Shown piece by piece: positions 1 through 7,777 of a stretch of 64,000 nucleotides of DNA. Under the pieces are notes generated by a model. It had not been told where the DNA came from and did not search any database. It saw only the letters and a list, made by a program, of their open reading frames with translations. The stretch is from Paenibacillus sp. NFR01 (GTDB taxonomy: Bacteria; Bacillota; Bacilli; Paenibacillales; Paenibacillaceae), in NCBI RefSeq assembly GCF_900111565.1, contig NZ_FOIK01000002.1:372001-436000 (forward strand). The letters are read 5' to 3'. Made by a program: the position numbers and the translations under genes. Position 1 is the first letter of the stretch; every line of letters begins with the position of its first letter.

Positions 1-125
1 AATATGACCGCGCCGGCCAGCCCCATCCACAGCGGCCGTCCTTCCCGCAGCCACAGCCAGACGAGATAGCCGCCGCCGATTTCGGCCAGTCCGGCCACGA
101 TAAATAATAGGATTGCCACCGCCAT
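1..125 (-). CDS. YnfA/UPF0060-family small membrane protein (C-terminus off the window)
   Basis: The reverse strand encodes an open N-terminal segment starting at an ATG at 125, with a purine-rich ribosome site (AGGGGG) about 8 bases upstream. The peptide begins with a hydrophobic helix, then carries Ala-Glu-Ile-Gly-Gly-Gly-Tyr followed by Trp-Leu-Trp-Leu-Arg-Glu-Gly. That pattern is typical of the first transmembrane pair of the YnfA (UPF0060) family, four-helix inner-membrane proteins of about 110 residues related to SMR-type exporters. Only about 41 residues are visible because the gene leaves the window at base 1. A drug-efflux role is suggested for some family members but cannot be judged here. 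It lies downstream of the aminotransferase gene on the same strand and may be read from its own start. Confidence 0.8.
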   Translation of the reverse strand, partial: MAVAILLFIVAGLAEIGGGYLVWLWLREGRPLWMGLAGAVI

Positions 126-205
126 CGGTTATCCCCCTGCTCTTCCACTACATCTTGAGTGGAATTATAGGGGAATCCGCTGAAACTTACAATGTCTGAC
201 CGGGC

Positions 206-1447
206 TTAACGCCATTTCTTCATAAAGCGGTCCAGGCGCTCCAGCGCGGCTTCCAGCTTCGCCGGAGAAGCCGCATAGGAGCAGCGGATGTAGCCTTCGC
301 CATCCGCGCCGAACACGCTACCGGGCACGGCGGCGACGCCGGCCTCCCGCAGCAGCGCATGGGCAAACGCATCCGACGTCATTCCGGTATGCGATATCGA
401 AGGGAAGGCGTAAAAGGCGCCCTGCGGTTCATGGCAGGGCAGACCCGCCGCCTTCAAGCCCTCAACCAGCAGCGTGCGGCGCTGCCGGAAGCTGTCTTTC
501 ATCATCTCCATGTGCGCCAGGCCGCTGCGCAGCGATTCCAGCGCGGCAATCTGGCTGATGGCCGGCGCGCACATGGCGGTGTATTGGTGGATCTTGAGCA
601 TCGGCGCCAGCAATTCGCGGTTGCCGCAGGCGTAACCGACCCGCCAGCCGGTCATGGCGAACGCCTTGGAGAAGCCGCTGATCAGGATGGTGCGTTCACG
701 CATCCCCGGCAGCGCGGCGAAGCTGACATGCTTCTCGCCGTAGCTCAGCTCAGCGTACACCTCGTCGGCCAGGACGATTAGGCCGGCCTCGCGCACAACT
801 TCAGCAACCGGCAGCCACTCGTCATACGACATGACCGCGCCGGTCGGGTTGTTCGGGTAGTTCAGCACCAGCAGCTTGGAACGCGGCGTAATGGCCGCGC
901 GCAGCGCATCAGCGGTCAACTTGAAGCCTGACGACGACGGGGTGCTGACCGGAACAATCGTGCCGCCGTTCAGATGCGCCATCGGCGCATAGGCGACATA
1001 CCCCGGCGACGGGACGATGATCTCGTCGCCGGGCGCCGTGAACGCACGCAGCGCCAGATCCAGCGCTTCGCTGCTGCCCACCGTCACGAGGACTTCGTCC
1101 GCCGGAGCATACATCGTGCCAAAGCTGCGGTGCAAATACGCGGCGATCTCCTCGCGCAACTCCGGCAGGCCGGCGTTCGGCGTATACATCGTATCGCCGC
1201 GCTCCATGGCCCGGATGCAGGCCTCGCGCACCGAAGCCGGCAGCGGAAAGTCCGGTTCGCCAACACCGAGCGAAATAACCTCGTTGTTAGCTGCAGCCAG
1301 ATCAAAAAAAGTCCGGATGCCCGAAGGCGGAATTTCCCTGACGCGGGGAGCGACAAGCAGCTCCCCGGATGCTCTGCCGCCGCCAAGAACCGCCGGTTTG
1401 GCGGGTCCTAAGGGCTTCAGCGCCAGTCCGCTGCTGATTCTAGACAT
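206..1447 (-). CDS. PLP-dependent class I/II aminotransferase
   Basis: A 413-residue fold-type I aminotransferase. Visible landmarks are the ISLGVGEPDF segment near residue 58, NYPNNPTG at about 196-203 (PLP/substrate binding), ADEVY near 227 and the Schiff-base lysine in SGFSKAFAMTGWR at about residue 261. The first 35 residues extend beyond the usual family start. The ATG at 1447 is nevertheless well supported by GGGAGGTGG eight bases upstream, and it overlaps the ddl stop by 8 bases, implying translational coupling. The substrate cannot be read from the sequence: PatA-like or aspartate/alanine-type activity are both possible. Its place as last gene of a mocR-ddl operon suggests a role in amino-acid supply for peptidoglycan, which is inference. 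Confidence 0.9.
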   Translation of the reverse strand: MSRISSGLALKPLGPAKPAVLGGGRASGELLVAPRVREIPPSGIRTFFDLAAANNEVISLGVGEPDFPLPASVREACIRAMERGDTMYTPNAGLPELREEIAAYLHRSFGTMYAPADEVLVTVGSSEALDLALRAFTAPGDEIIVPSPGYVAYAPMAHLNGGTIVPVSTPSSSGFKLTADALRAAITPRSKLLVLNYPNNPTGAVMSYDEWLPVAEVVREAGLIVLADEVYAELSYGEKHVSFAALPGMRERTILISGFSKAFAMTGWRVGYACGNRELLAPMLKIHQYTAMCAPAISQIAALESLRSGLAHMEMMKDSFRQRRTLLVEGLKAAGLPCHEPQGAFYAFPSISHTGMTSDAFAHALLREAGVAAVPGSVFGADGEGYIRCSYAASPAKLEAALERLDRFMKKWR

Positions 1448-2381
1448 GGCCAGCCACCTCCCGCCGTCCGGTTCCCCGCTGCTCCGCCAGCGACAGGCGG
1501 ATCAGCTCGTCGAGCAGCCCGGAGAAGCTCATTCCCGCAGCCAGCGCGCTTTGCGGCAGCAGGCTGGTGGCGGTCATGCCGGGCAGCGTGTTCACCTCGA
1601 GGACGTACGGAACGCCGTCCTTCAGCATGATGTCAATGCGCGCGTACACCGCGCATCGCAGCGCCGCGTAGCTGCGCAGCGCGGCTTCCTGCACCCGCTG
1701 CTGCACCGCAGGCGGCAGCGTAATGATCCGCTCCTCGGCGCCGCCCTGCACATATTTGGCGCTGTAGTCGAACCAATCAGCGCCCAGCGAACGGATGCCG
1801 ATGACCGGCAGCAGCTTGCCGTCCAGAATCGGGCAGGTAATCTCCTGCGCGTTCATATACTGCTCCGCAAGCACGGAGCCGCCTTCGGCAAACGCTTTTT
1901 CAGCCGCTGCCCGCAGCTCTTCCCGGCAGTTCACCTTCGTCATCCCGATGCTGGAGCCGCCGTTGTTCGGCTTCACCATCAGCGGATACCCGAGCCGGTC
2001 CGCCGCGTTAGCGTTCACTTCGTCCAGGCTGTTCCAGCACAGCCAATCCGGCGTCGCGACGCCGTGGCTGCGCAGGATTGTTTTGGACAAATGTTTATCC
2101 ATGCAAAGGCTGCTGGACAACACGCCGCTGCCCGAATACGGAATGCCCAGCGTCTCCAGCGCGCCCTGCACCGTCCCGTCTTCGCCGAATTCGCCATGCA
2201 GTGCCAGCAGCGCAAAATCCAGCCCGGCTACCTGCTTCAGCAAATCTTCGCGGCGTTCCACCACGACCGGTACCGCTTCGTATTGGGCAGGGTCGAGATT
2301 TTTCAGCATCTCCGCCCCGGTCTGCAGTGACACTTCGTATTCGGAGGATACCCCGCCCATGATAACGCCGATTTTTAACAT
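1440..2381 (-). CDS. ddl: D-alanine--D-alanine ligase
   Basis: Joins two D-alanines with ATP to make the dipeptide that ends peptidoglycan stem peptides (cytoplasm). The 313-residue length is normal for Ddl. The N-terminal GGVSSEYEVSL (residues 9-19), LHGEFGEDG (61-69), the ATP-grasp loop KPNNGGSSIG (137-146) and the C-terminal metal/ATP motif LEVNTLPGMT (261-270) are all present. The ATG overlaps the stop of the upstream MocR-type regulator gene by 7 bases, and its own stop overlaps the following aminotransferase gene. The three therefore look like one tightly coupled operon. This is a second-type Ddl lacking any vancomycin-resistance neighbours such as vanH or vanX. Confidence 0.95.
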   Translation of the reverse strand: MLKIGVIMGGVSSEYEVSLQTGAEMLKNLDPAQYEAVPVVVERREDLLKQVAGLDFALLALHGEFGEDGTVQGALETLGIPYSGSGVLSSSLCMDKHLSKTILRSHGVATPDWLCWNSLDEVNANAADRLGYPLMVKPNNGGSSIGMTKVNCREELRAAAEKAFAEGGSVLAEQYMNAQEITCPILDGKLLPVIGIRSLGADWFDYSAKYVQGGAEERIITLPPAVQQRVQEAALRSYAALRCAVYARIDIMLKDGVPYVLEVNTLPGMTATSLLPQSALAAGMSFSGLLDELIRLSLAEQRGTGRREVAGHV

Positions 2382-3859
2382 TGCCCATTCCCTCTTCCGT
2401 TCCGTAGTCGTGTTGCCGCGTTGCCGATAATTTCGATGCCTTTGCGGATGTTCTCGTCGGAGACCCGCGAGAATCCGAGGCGCAGCGTGTTTTGCCCCGT
2501 CCCGTCCGTGAAAAACATTTCGCCGAGCGTAAAAATGACGCCCTGCGCCTTGCAGGCCATCAGGAGCTCCCGCGTGCTGAAGCCTTCGGGGAAGGTCACG
2601 AACAGATGCAGCCCGCCGTCGCCCGATACGGCCGCATCGGGCAGATACTGCTTGCAGCAGGCCAGCGTCAGCTCGTATTTCCGTTTATATTCCGTCCGCG
2701 CCCGGCGCAAATATTTCTCCAGATTGCCGCCGAGCAGATATTGGTACAAAATCGACTGGTCCAGCGTCGAGGTATGGATGCTGCGCGCCCGTTTGACGCT
2801 TTCCAGATAATAAATCAGGTCCTTATCGGCGAGCACCCAGCCGACCCTAAGGCCGGGAAACAGCACCTTCGAGAAGCTTCCGAGATAGATGACGCCGTTG
2901 CCGCTTCCCGCCGCCGCAATCAGCGGGGCGACATGGGAGCCGGAGTAACGCAATTCTTCATTAAACCCGTCTTCGATTACCGGCACCTGATATGCGGCCA
3001 TCAGCTTCATCAGCACATGCCTTTTCTCCGGCGAGGTAACGATGCCGGTCGGGTTGTGGTACGACGGTATCAAGTACGCCCAGTCGTAGGCCCGTTGCTT
3101 AAGCGAGGCTTCCAGCGCTGCGAGGTCGATGCCGTCCGCCCCCATCGGGACGCCGCAGACTTCGAGACCGTGCAGCCGCATATTTTTCAGCGCCGTATGA
3201 TGGGTCGGATTCTCGCACAGCACCGCGCCGTGCTTCCGGCCGAGTGCGGACAGCACCAGATCGAAGCCCTCCGTGAATCCGTTCGTGATCAGCAGGTCTT
3301 TGCCGTCCAGATCAACGCCTTTTTGCTCCATATATTGTCGCAGATAATCCAGCAGAGGCTTATACCCTTTGGCATAGCCGTAATTTAACAGCACATGGCC
3401 TTCGACGGCCATCCGCGCCAGGAAGGCGCGTTTTACATTCTCCAGATCAAACAGGCTTTCGTCCGGGGCGATGCTCGTAAAAGAAATAGTTCCCCGTTCC
3501 GCGCGCACGCCGTGCTTCATGATGTCCAGTTCCTCCGCCAGCCGTGCCTCCCGGCTCAGCCGCTGCGACCAGTCCAGCCTCCAGCCGGCATCCTCCGCGG
3601 AACCGTCCTGCCCGTGCACCACCGTGGCCGATACAAAGCTTCCCTGGCCCTGCACCGTGTAGGCATAACCGTCATCAGTCAGGCTTTCATACGCGGAAAT
3701 GACGGAATTGCGGCTGACGTTCAGCAGCAGGCTGAGCTCGCGGGTGGAGGGCAGCTTCTGGCCGCCTTGAAAGGTGCCTTTGACAATCTGCTGCCGGATA
3801 TACTCTTTAACCTGGATATAAAGCGGACGTCCCGCTATCGGTTTGAAATCGTGATACAT
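2375..3859 (-). CDS. MocR/PdxR-type transcriptional regulator (GntR wHTH + aminotransferase domain)
   Basis: A fusion regulator: a winged helix of GntR type in the first about 75 residues (PLYIQVKEYIR, then KLPSTRELSLLLNVSRNSV) followed by a fold-type I aminotransferase domain with the PLP lysine in GSFSKVLFPGLRVGW. MocR proteins sense PLP or PLP-amino-acid adducts. The open frame extends to 3973, but the upstream stretch crosses a terminator hairpin. I chose the ATG at 3859 because a GGGGGCG ribosome site sits about 10 bases before it, giving 494 residues. It is the first gene of the ddl operon. Regulators of this family that control ddl (DdlR of Brevibacillus) are known, so autogenous control of D-Ala-D-Ala ligation is a reasonable inference. 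Confidence 0.9.
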   Translation of the reverse strand: MYHDFKPIAGRPLYIQVKEYIRQQIVKGTFQGGQKLPSTRELSLLLNVSRNSVISAYESLTDDGYAYTVQGQGSFVSATVVHGQDGSAEDAGWRLDWSQRLSREARLAEELDIMKHGVRAERGTISFTSIAPDESLFDLENVKRAFLARMAVEGHVLLNYGYAKGYKPLLDYLRQYMEQKGVDLDGKDLLITNGFTEGFDLVLSALGRKHGAVLCENPTHHTALKNMRLHGLEVCGVPMGADGIDLAALEASLKQRAYDWAYLIPSYHNPTGIVTSPEKRHVLMKLMAAYQVPVIEDGFNEELRYSGSHVAPLIAAAGSGNGVIYLGSFSKVLFPGLRVGWVLADKDLIYYLESVKRARSIHTSTLDQSILYQYLLGGNLEKYLRRARTEYKRKYELTLACCKQYLPDAAVSGDGGLHLFVTFPEGFSTRELLMACKAQGVIFTLGEMFFTDGTGQNTLRLGFSRVSDENIRKGIEIIGNAATRLRNGRGNGQC

Positions 3860-3903
3860 GGTTTGAATCGCCCCCATAGCTATCATGGCACAGTCTTCGC
3901 GGC

Positions 3904-3947
3904 AAAAAAAGAACCACGGCGACGGAATTTTATTCCGGCCGTGGTTC
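3904..3947 (-). terminator. Rho-independent terminator of the small membrane-protein gene
   Basis: A 10-bp stem (GAACCACGGC at 3911-3920 with its complement at 3938-3947) closes a short loop. On the minus strand it is followed by a run of seven T. It lies between the lmo0937-type gene and the MocR gene, so it separates the two transcripts. Confidence 0.85.
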
Positions 3948-3988
3948 CGAGGCGGGTGATCGCCCGCATCCATTGCTTAAGCTCCGGG

Positions 3989-4144
3989 TTAATAATTGCG
4001 CGTGCCGCCGCGTCCCCGGAACAGATTAATGATAAAGAGAATGCCTGCGACGATCAGCAGCAAGTGGATCAAGCCGCCCGCCACATGAAAAATAAATCCG
4101 AACAGCCACAATAGCACGATGAGTCCAATCAGTCCCCATAACAT
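3989..4144 (-). CDS. lmo0937-family small membrane protein
   Basis: A 51-residue protein made almost wholly of two hydrophobic helices separated by a short HVAGG turn and closed by a basic tail rich in Arg and Gly ending in Asn-Tyr. This is the pattern of the lmo0937 (DUF5670) family common in Firmicutes, whose function is unknown but which is often stress- or sigma-B-linked. AAAGGTGG lies nine bases before the ATG at 4144. The gene is followed by its own terminator at 3904-3947. Identification rests on length and the helix-turn-helix hydrophobic layout. Confidence 0.75.
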   Translation of the reverse strand: MLWGLIGLIVLLWLFGFIFHVAGGLIHLLLIVAGILFIINLFRGRGGTRNY

Positions 4145-4213
4145 AAGGATAACCACCTTTCCTCAAAGGTATTTGTCCCTATTTACCCGCCTGTGTCATG
4201 TTCTAAACTTCCG

Positions 4214-4420
4214 TTATTTTACTGTGAACTGTTTAAAATCGGCATACCCTGCTGCGGCCGACGGAGCAGTGGAGCCCTCCGAAGCGGCGAATAGCCCGAA
4301 TTTGGCGCCGGTCCATAAGCCGTATCCTTCCCGCAGCCCGAAGGCTTCGCCGACATCCGTATAACGCTGTCCGTCCGTGCTGTAGGACAGCCCGCATACC
4401 GCCACATTAGAACGATATGT
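4214..4420 (-). pseudogene. Remnant of a GH43-type glycosidase C-terminal domain
   Basis: The last about 62 codons of an open reverse frame read CGLSYSTDG, then GEAFGLREGYG, WTGAKFGLF and GYADFKQFTV. This order matches the concanavalin-like C-terminal domain of GH43 beta-xylosidases/arabinofuranosidases. Upstream of about 4420 the frame loses any resemblance to a protein, has no plausible ribosome site and no catalytic beta-propeller. I therefore read it as a truncated remnant rather than a gene. The exact upstream boundary is uncertain. Alternatively it could be a chance resemblance, but the motif order argues against that. Confidence 0.5.
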
Positions 4421-4664
4421 CCTTCCGCGCATCTCCCTTGACGCTCGCTTACGTCTGCCTTTACCCGTGACCTGCAAGAATACCGGAGAGATGACTTGGC
4501 AAACGGCTGGTTTTAGCACAGAACTCGCCAGAAGAAAATCATAACCATCCCGGAAGCAGGAGTAACAATGAAAACGTGGGCTTCGGCTGGACATTTTGTG
4601 CAAAAACGGCTTTTCGATTAAAATAGATGCAGCAGTTCATTATGCACAAATCGGAGGAATCGTC

Positions 4665-5666
4665 ATGCTCTTTATCGATAATACGGGGATTACGGATGCG
4701 TCCATCAATTTGGCCATCGAGGAGTTCGCGCTGAAGAATCTGCCCATGGATGACAGCTATCTGCTGTTCTATATTAACAGCCCGTCGATCATTATCGGCA
4801 AACATCAGAACACGATCGAAGAGATCAATCAAGAGTACGTCAAGGAGCACAACATTCAGGTCGTGCGCCGGCTCTCCGGCGGCGGGGCCGTCTATCATGA
4901 CCTCGGCAACCTGAACTTCAGCTTCATTACCAAGGACGACGGCGAGTCGTTCCACAATTTCCTGAAATTCACCCAGCCGGTGATCGACTATCTGCGTTCC
5001 ATGGGCGTCAATGCCGAGCTTAGCGGTCGCAACGACATTCAAGTCGGCGAGCAAAAAATTTCTGGCAACGCCCAGTTCTCCACGCGCGGACGGATGTTCA
5101 GCCATGGCACCCTGATGTTCAATCTCAATCTGGACGATGTACAGTCTTCCCTCAACGTGAATCCGGAAAAATTCAAATCGAAAAGCACCAAATCCGTGCG
5201 CAGCCGCGTCGCCAATATCAAGGAGCTGCTCGGCACGGAGATGACCATCGAGGAATTCCGCGCCGGCCTGCTGCGCTCGATCTTCGGCATGGAGCCGTCC
5301 GAGGTCCCGCAGTACAAGCTGACCGAGGACGATTGGGTCCGCATCAACGAAATTTCCAAAGAACATTACCAGAATTGGGACTGGAACTACGGTCTGTCGC
5401 CGAAGAGCAACGTGAAGCATTCCCGCAAATTCCCGGGCGGCCTGCTCGACATCCGCATGGACATCGAGGAATCGGTGATCAAGGACATCAAAATTTACGG
5501 GGACTTCTTCGGCGTGGGCGATGTAGTCGACGTAGAGAACGCGCTGCGCGGCAAGCGTTATGAAGAAGCCGAAGTGAGACAAGCCCTTGCGCATCTGGAT
5601 CTGACGCATTATTTCGGCCGGATCGAACCGGAGGATGTCATCGGCCTGATCTTCCTGGAGGAATAG
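4665..5666 (+). CDS. lplJ: Lipoate--protein ligase (LplJ type)
   Basis: Activates free lipoate with ATP and transfers it to lipoyl domains (GcvH, E2 subunits) in the cytoplasm. The 333-residue length matches LplJ of Bacillus. RRLSGGGAVYHD near residue 70 forms the lipoyl-AMP pocket, and GRNDI followed by KISGNAQ near residues 122-135 carries the conserved ligase lysine. A C-terminal accessory domain is present. The frame is open further upstream, but the ATG at 4665 follows CGGAGGAA at ideal distance. Its stop overlaps the GTG of the next gene, gluQ. Confidence 0.95.
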   Translation: MLFIDNTGITDASINLAIEEFALKNLPMDDSYLLFYINSPSIIIGKHQNTIEEINQEYVKEHNIQVVRRLSGGGAVYHDLGNLNFSFITKDDGESFHNFLKFTQPVIDYLRSMGVNAELSGRNDIQVGEQKISGNAQFSTRGRMFSHGTLMFNLNLDDVQSSLNVNPEKFKSKSTKSVRSRVANIKELLGTEMTIEEFRAGLLRSIFGMEPSEVPQYKLTEDDWVRINEISKEHYQNWDWNYGLSPKSNVKHSRKFPGGLLDIRMDIEESVIKDIKIYGDFFGVGDVVDVENALRGKRYEEAEVRQALAHLDLTHYFGRIEPEDVIGLIFLEE

Positions 5667-6643
5667 TGGCCGCTGCATTGATGCGCGGCCGATACGCGCC
5701 GTCGCCCTCCGGCCCATTACATATCGGCAATGCGCTCGCCGCGCTGATGGCCTGGCTGCAGGTCCGCCAGGCCGGCGGCACGTTCGTGCTGCGGATGGAG
5801 GACATCGACACGGCCCGCTGCCGTCCGGAGTTCGCCGCGGGCATCATGGAGGATCTGCGCTGGCTCGGGCTGGACTGGGACGAAGGCCCCGATATCGGCG
5901 GGCCGCATTCGCCGTACACCCAAAACGAGCGGCTGGCGCTGTACGGCCAGGCGCTGCAGCGGCTGGACGCCCGCGGCAGCCTCTACCCGTGCTACTGCAG
6001 CCGCCACGATTTGCTCGCCGCGGCGGCGGCCCCGCATGGGCTGGCCTCGGAGGGCCCGGCGTATCCGGGCACCTGCCGCGGGCTTTCGCCCGCAGAGGCC
6101 GAGGCGCGGGCGAAGCGCAAGACGCCGTCGCTGCGCTTCCGCACACACGACCGCGAGCTGACGCTACGCGACGGCATCGCCGGGACGCGCCGCGTCAATG
6201 CCGCAGCCGGCGGCGATTTCGTCGTCCGCCGGGCGGACGGCATCTTCTCGTACCAGCTGGCCGTCGTCGTGGACGACGCGCTGATGGGCATCACGCATGT
6301 GCTGCGCGGCGCCGATCTGCTCGACTCGACGCCGCGGCAGCTGCTGCTCTACGAGGCGCTCGGCTGGACGCCGCCGGCTTTCGCCCACATCCCGCTGCTG
6401 CTGGACCCGGACGGCCGGCGGCTCGCCAAGCGGCACGGCGGCATCACGCTCGCCGAGCTGCGCGAGGCGGGCGTGTCCCCCGCCGGCGTCGCCGGCTGGC
6501 TGGCCTGGGCCGGCGGCCTGCTGCCCGAGCCGCAGCCGCTGCTGCCGGCGGAGCTGGTCGGCCGCTTCGCGCTGGCCGCCATCCCAGCGGCCAACATCAC
6601 CGTAACGGCCGAGATGCTGGAGAAGCTGCGCGCGGCAAGGTGA
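5666..6643 (+). CDS. gluQ: Glutamyl-Q tRNA(Asp) synthetase (GluQ-RS)
   Basis: A truncated glutamyl-tRNA synthetase paralogue that attaches glutamate to queuosine at the wobble base of tRNA-Asp. It shows the class I signature PSPSGPLHIGN near residue 13, a four-residue zinc site (CYCSR about residue 111, YPGTC about 132) and the KMSKS equivalent LAKRHGG near 252. It has no anticodon-binding domain, as expected at 325 residues. The start is GTG at 5666 or possibly ATG at 5681. The single GGAGGA site inside the end of lplJ sits only about 4 bases from the GTG, so coupling is likely. Very GC-rich codon use. A strong terminator follows at 6774. Confidence 0.9.
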   Translation: MAAALMRGRYAPSPSGPLHIGNALAALMAWLQVRQAGGTFVLRMEDIDTARCRPEFAAGIMEDLRWLGLDWDEGPDIGGPHSPYTQNERLALYGQALQRLDARGSLYPCYCSRHDLLAAAAAPHGLASEGPAYPGTCRGLSPAEAEARAKRKTPSLRFRTHDRELTLRDGIAGTRRVNAAAGGDFVVRRADGIFSYQLAVVVDDALMGITHVLRGADLLDSTPRQLLLYEALGWTPPAFAHIPLLLDPDGRRLAKRHGGITLAELREAGVSPAGVAGWLAWAGGLLPEPQPLLPAELVGRFALAAIPAANITVTAEMLEKLRAAR

Positions 6644-6773
6644 CGGCCGCGGCGGGTTCGCGCGCATGACAGCGGCTTATGCGCGGGTGCTTATGCGGCA
6701 GGGATTTATGCGCAGAGGCTTATGCGGCAGGGGCATAAGCTGCAGCGGTTACCCTGCTGCTATAAACGGCCTA

Positions 6774-6817
6774 GGTGTTCCATACGCCGCCAGCGGCGGC
6801 ATGGAACACCTTTTTTT
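6774..6817 (+). terminator. Terminator after lplJ-gluQ
   Basis: GGTGTTCCAT at 6774-6783 pairs with its complement at 6801-6810. An inner GCCGCC/GGCGGC stem continues the helix, and seven T follow at 6811-6817. A long, strong intrinsic terminator for the upstream plus-strand operon. Confidence 0.9.
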
Positions 6818-6907
6818 GCATGGAAGCCGTGGATTTCAGTGTCTGGAGGCAGGCACTTTGGGGGCTCGCGGACGGGAGTTTAGTTTCTCCCCCAAGCCTT
6901 CAGAGGC

Positions 6908-7089
6908 TAACGGACACCAGAGCCGTTATTCGCCGAAATAACGGCTATTTCCCAAAACAACGGACCTAGGAGCCGCTATTTTGGGATAATCGCCTCAAAA
7001 TCGCTCAAAAAGCCAAAATAACGGCGCTCATGTCCGTTAGCTCGGCCAATCCTTTGATTTCACAGCATTAACGGCTCTCATGTCCGTTA
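6908..7089. repeat. Dispersed 21-bp TAACGG...CCGTTA element, locus 1 (four units)
   Basis: Units at 6908-6928, about 6959-6979 (degenerate), 7019-7039 and 7069-7089. Each has arms TAACGG and CCGTTA around a 9-base core of the form ACATGAGCG. The first two units lie in one orientation and the last two in the reverse. A matching four-unit array with the same orientation pattern occurs at 16993-17175. Confidence 0.8.
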
Positions 7090-7184
7090 GTTTTGAAATC
7101 TTCTCTCCCACGAAGGTATGCCGCACAAAAAGATCGACTTTTGCGTATGCGAGACCGACGTTTTACGTCTGCAACTGCACGCTC

Positions 7185-7500
7185 CGCTCAAACAACCCCC
7201 TAGTTACTTCACACTCCCTTCAGCACGCATTCGCATAAACAGCCACGTCCCATCCTTTGCTGCAACAGCCTGCCCCGTTCAACCCCTAGTTACTGCACAC
7301 TTCCTCATGCACGCATTCGCATATACAGCCACGTCCCATCCTTTGCTGCAACAGCCTGCCCCGTTCAACCCCCTGGTTACTTCACACTCCCTCCCGCATG
7401 CATTCGCATAAACCGCCACGTCCCATCCCTTGCCGCAGCCCCGGCCCCCATGCCCCGCCCAAACCCCTGGTTACTTCACACTTCCCCCTGCACATTTCCG
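7185..7500. repeat. Tandem repeat, period about 86-94 bp, about 3.5 copies
   Basis: The marker (C)TAGTTACTTCACAC recurs at 7201, 7287, 7374 and 7468, followed each time by GCATTCGCATA, CAGCCACGTCCCATCC and GCCTGCCCCGTTCAA. Spacing is 86, 87 and 94 bases and copies diverge towards the right end. No conserved reading frame runs through the units, so this is a non-coding tandem array. Confidence 0.85.
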
Positions 7501-7685
7501 CCTGAGATGATCAACCCTACTCCGTAGTTGTGAGCATCCAAGTGTACTCGTTCCTTCCATGCAGACTACGGGTTCCTCCCCCTCCATTGTGTCGGAGGCT
7601 CAAGAACATGATCCCATTGTTACCTCGCTGGGCCACGCCCAAAATCCCCCGGCAAATTCGCTTTGCGGTTTCTCGCCCACAAAGC

Positions 7686-7727
7686 AAAGAGCAGCGTCCC
7701 TCCAAATCTAGAGGATCGCTGCTCTTT
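7686..7727 (-). terminator. Probable terminator of the beta-helix lipoprotein gene
   Basis: An 11-bp perfect stem AAAGAGCAGCG (7686-7696) pairs with 7717-7727. It lies 50 bases past the stop of the minus-strand gene. The T-tract on the minus side is interrupted (CTTTGCTTTG), so strength is uncertain. Confidence 0.6.
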
Positions 7728-7777
7728 ATTTACGCTTGTAATTTGCCTGCTTCAAATTCGCGTGCGCCGACGCCCTC

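Larger units (their letters stand above)
6644..7685. other. Gene-free, repeat-rich intergenic region
   Basis: No convincing gene was found over about 1 kb; open frames here lack ribosome sites and protein-like composition. It holds, in order, degenerate short repeats built on CTTATGCGGCAGG (about 6665-6745), the lplJ-gluQ terminator, four copies of a 21-base inverted-repeat element, and a run of 86-94 base tandem repeats. Confidence 0.7.

Noticed and set aside
4421..4603. N-terminal part of the reverse open frame containing the GH43 remnant
   Set aside because: The residues upstream of the remnant are Arg/Ser/Cys-rich without motifs and overlap the lplJ leader, so it is not treated as coding.
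7192..7411. Repeat array as a CRISPR
   Set aside because: Units are 86-94 bases and similar over their whole length, so there are no unique spacers between short repeats, and no cas genes are present.
7517..7705. 62-codon reverse open frame after the beta-helix gene
   Set aside because: It spans the terminator hairpin and lacks a ribosome site or recognisable content.
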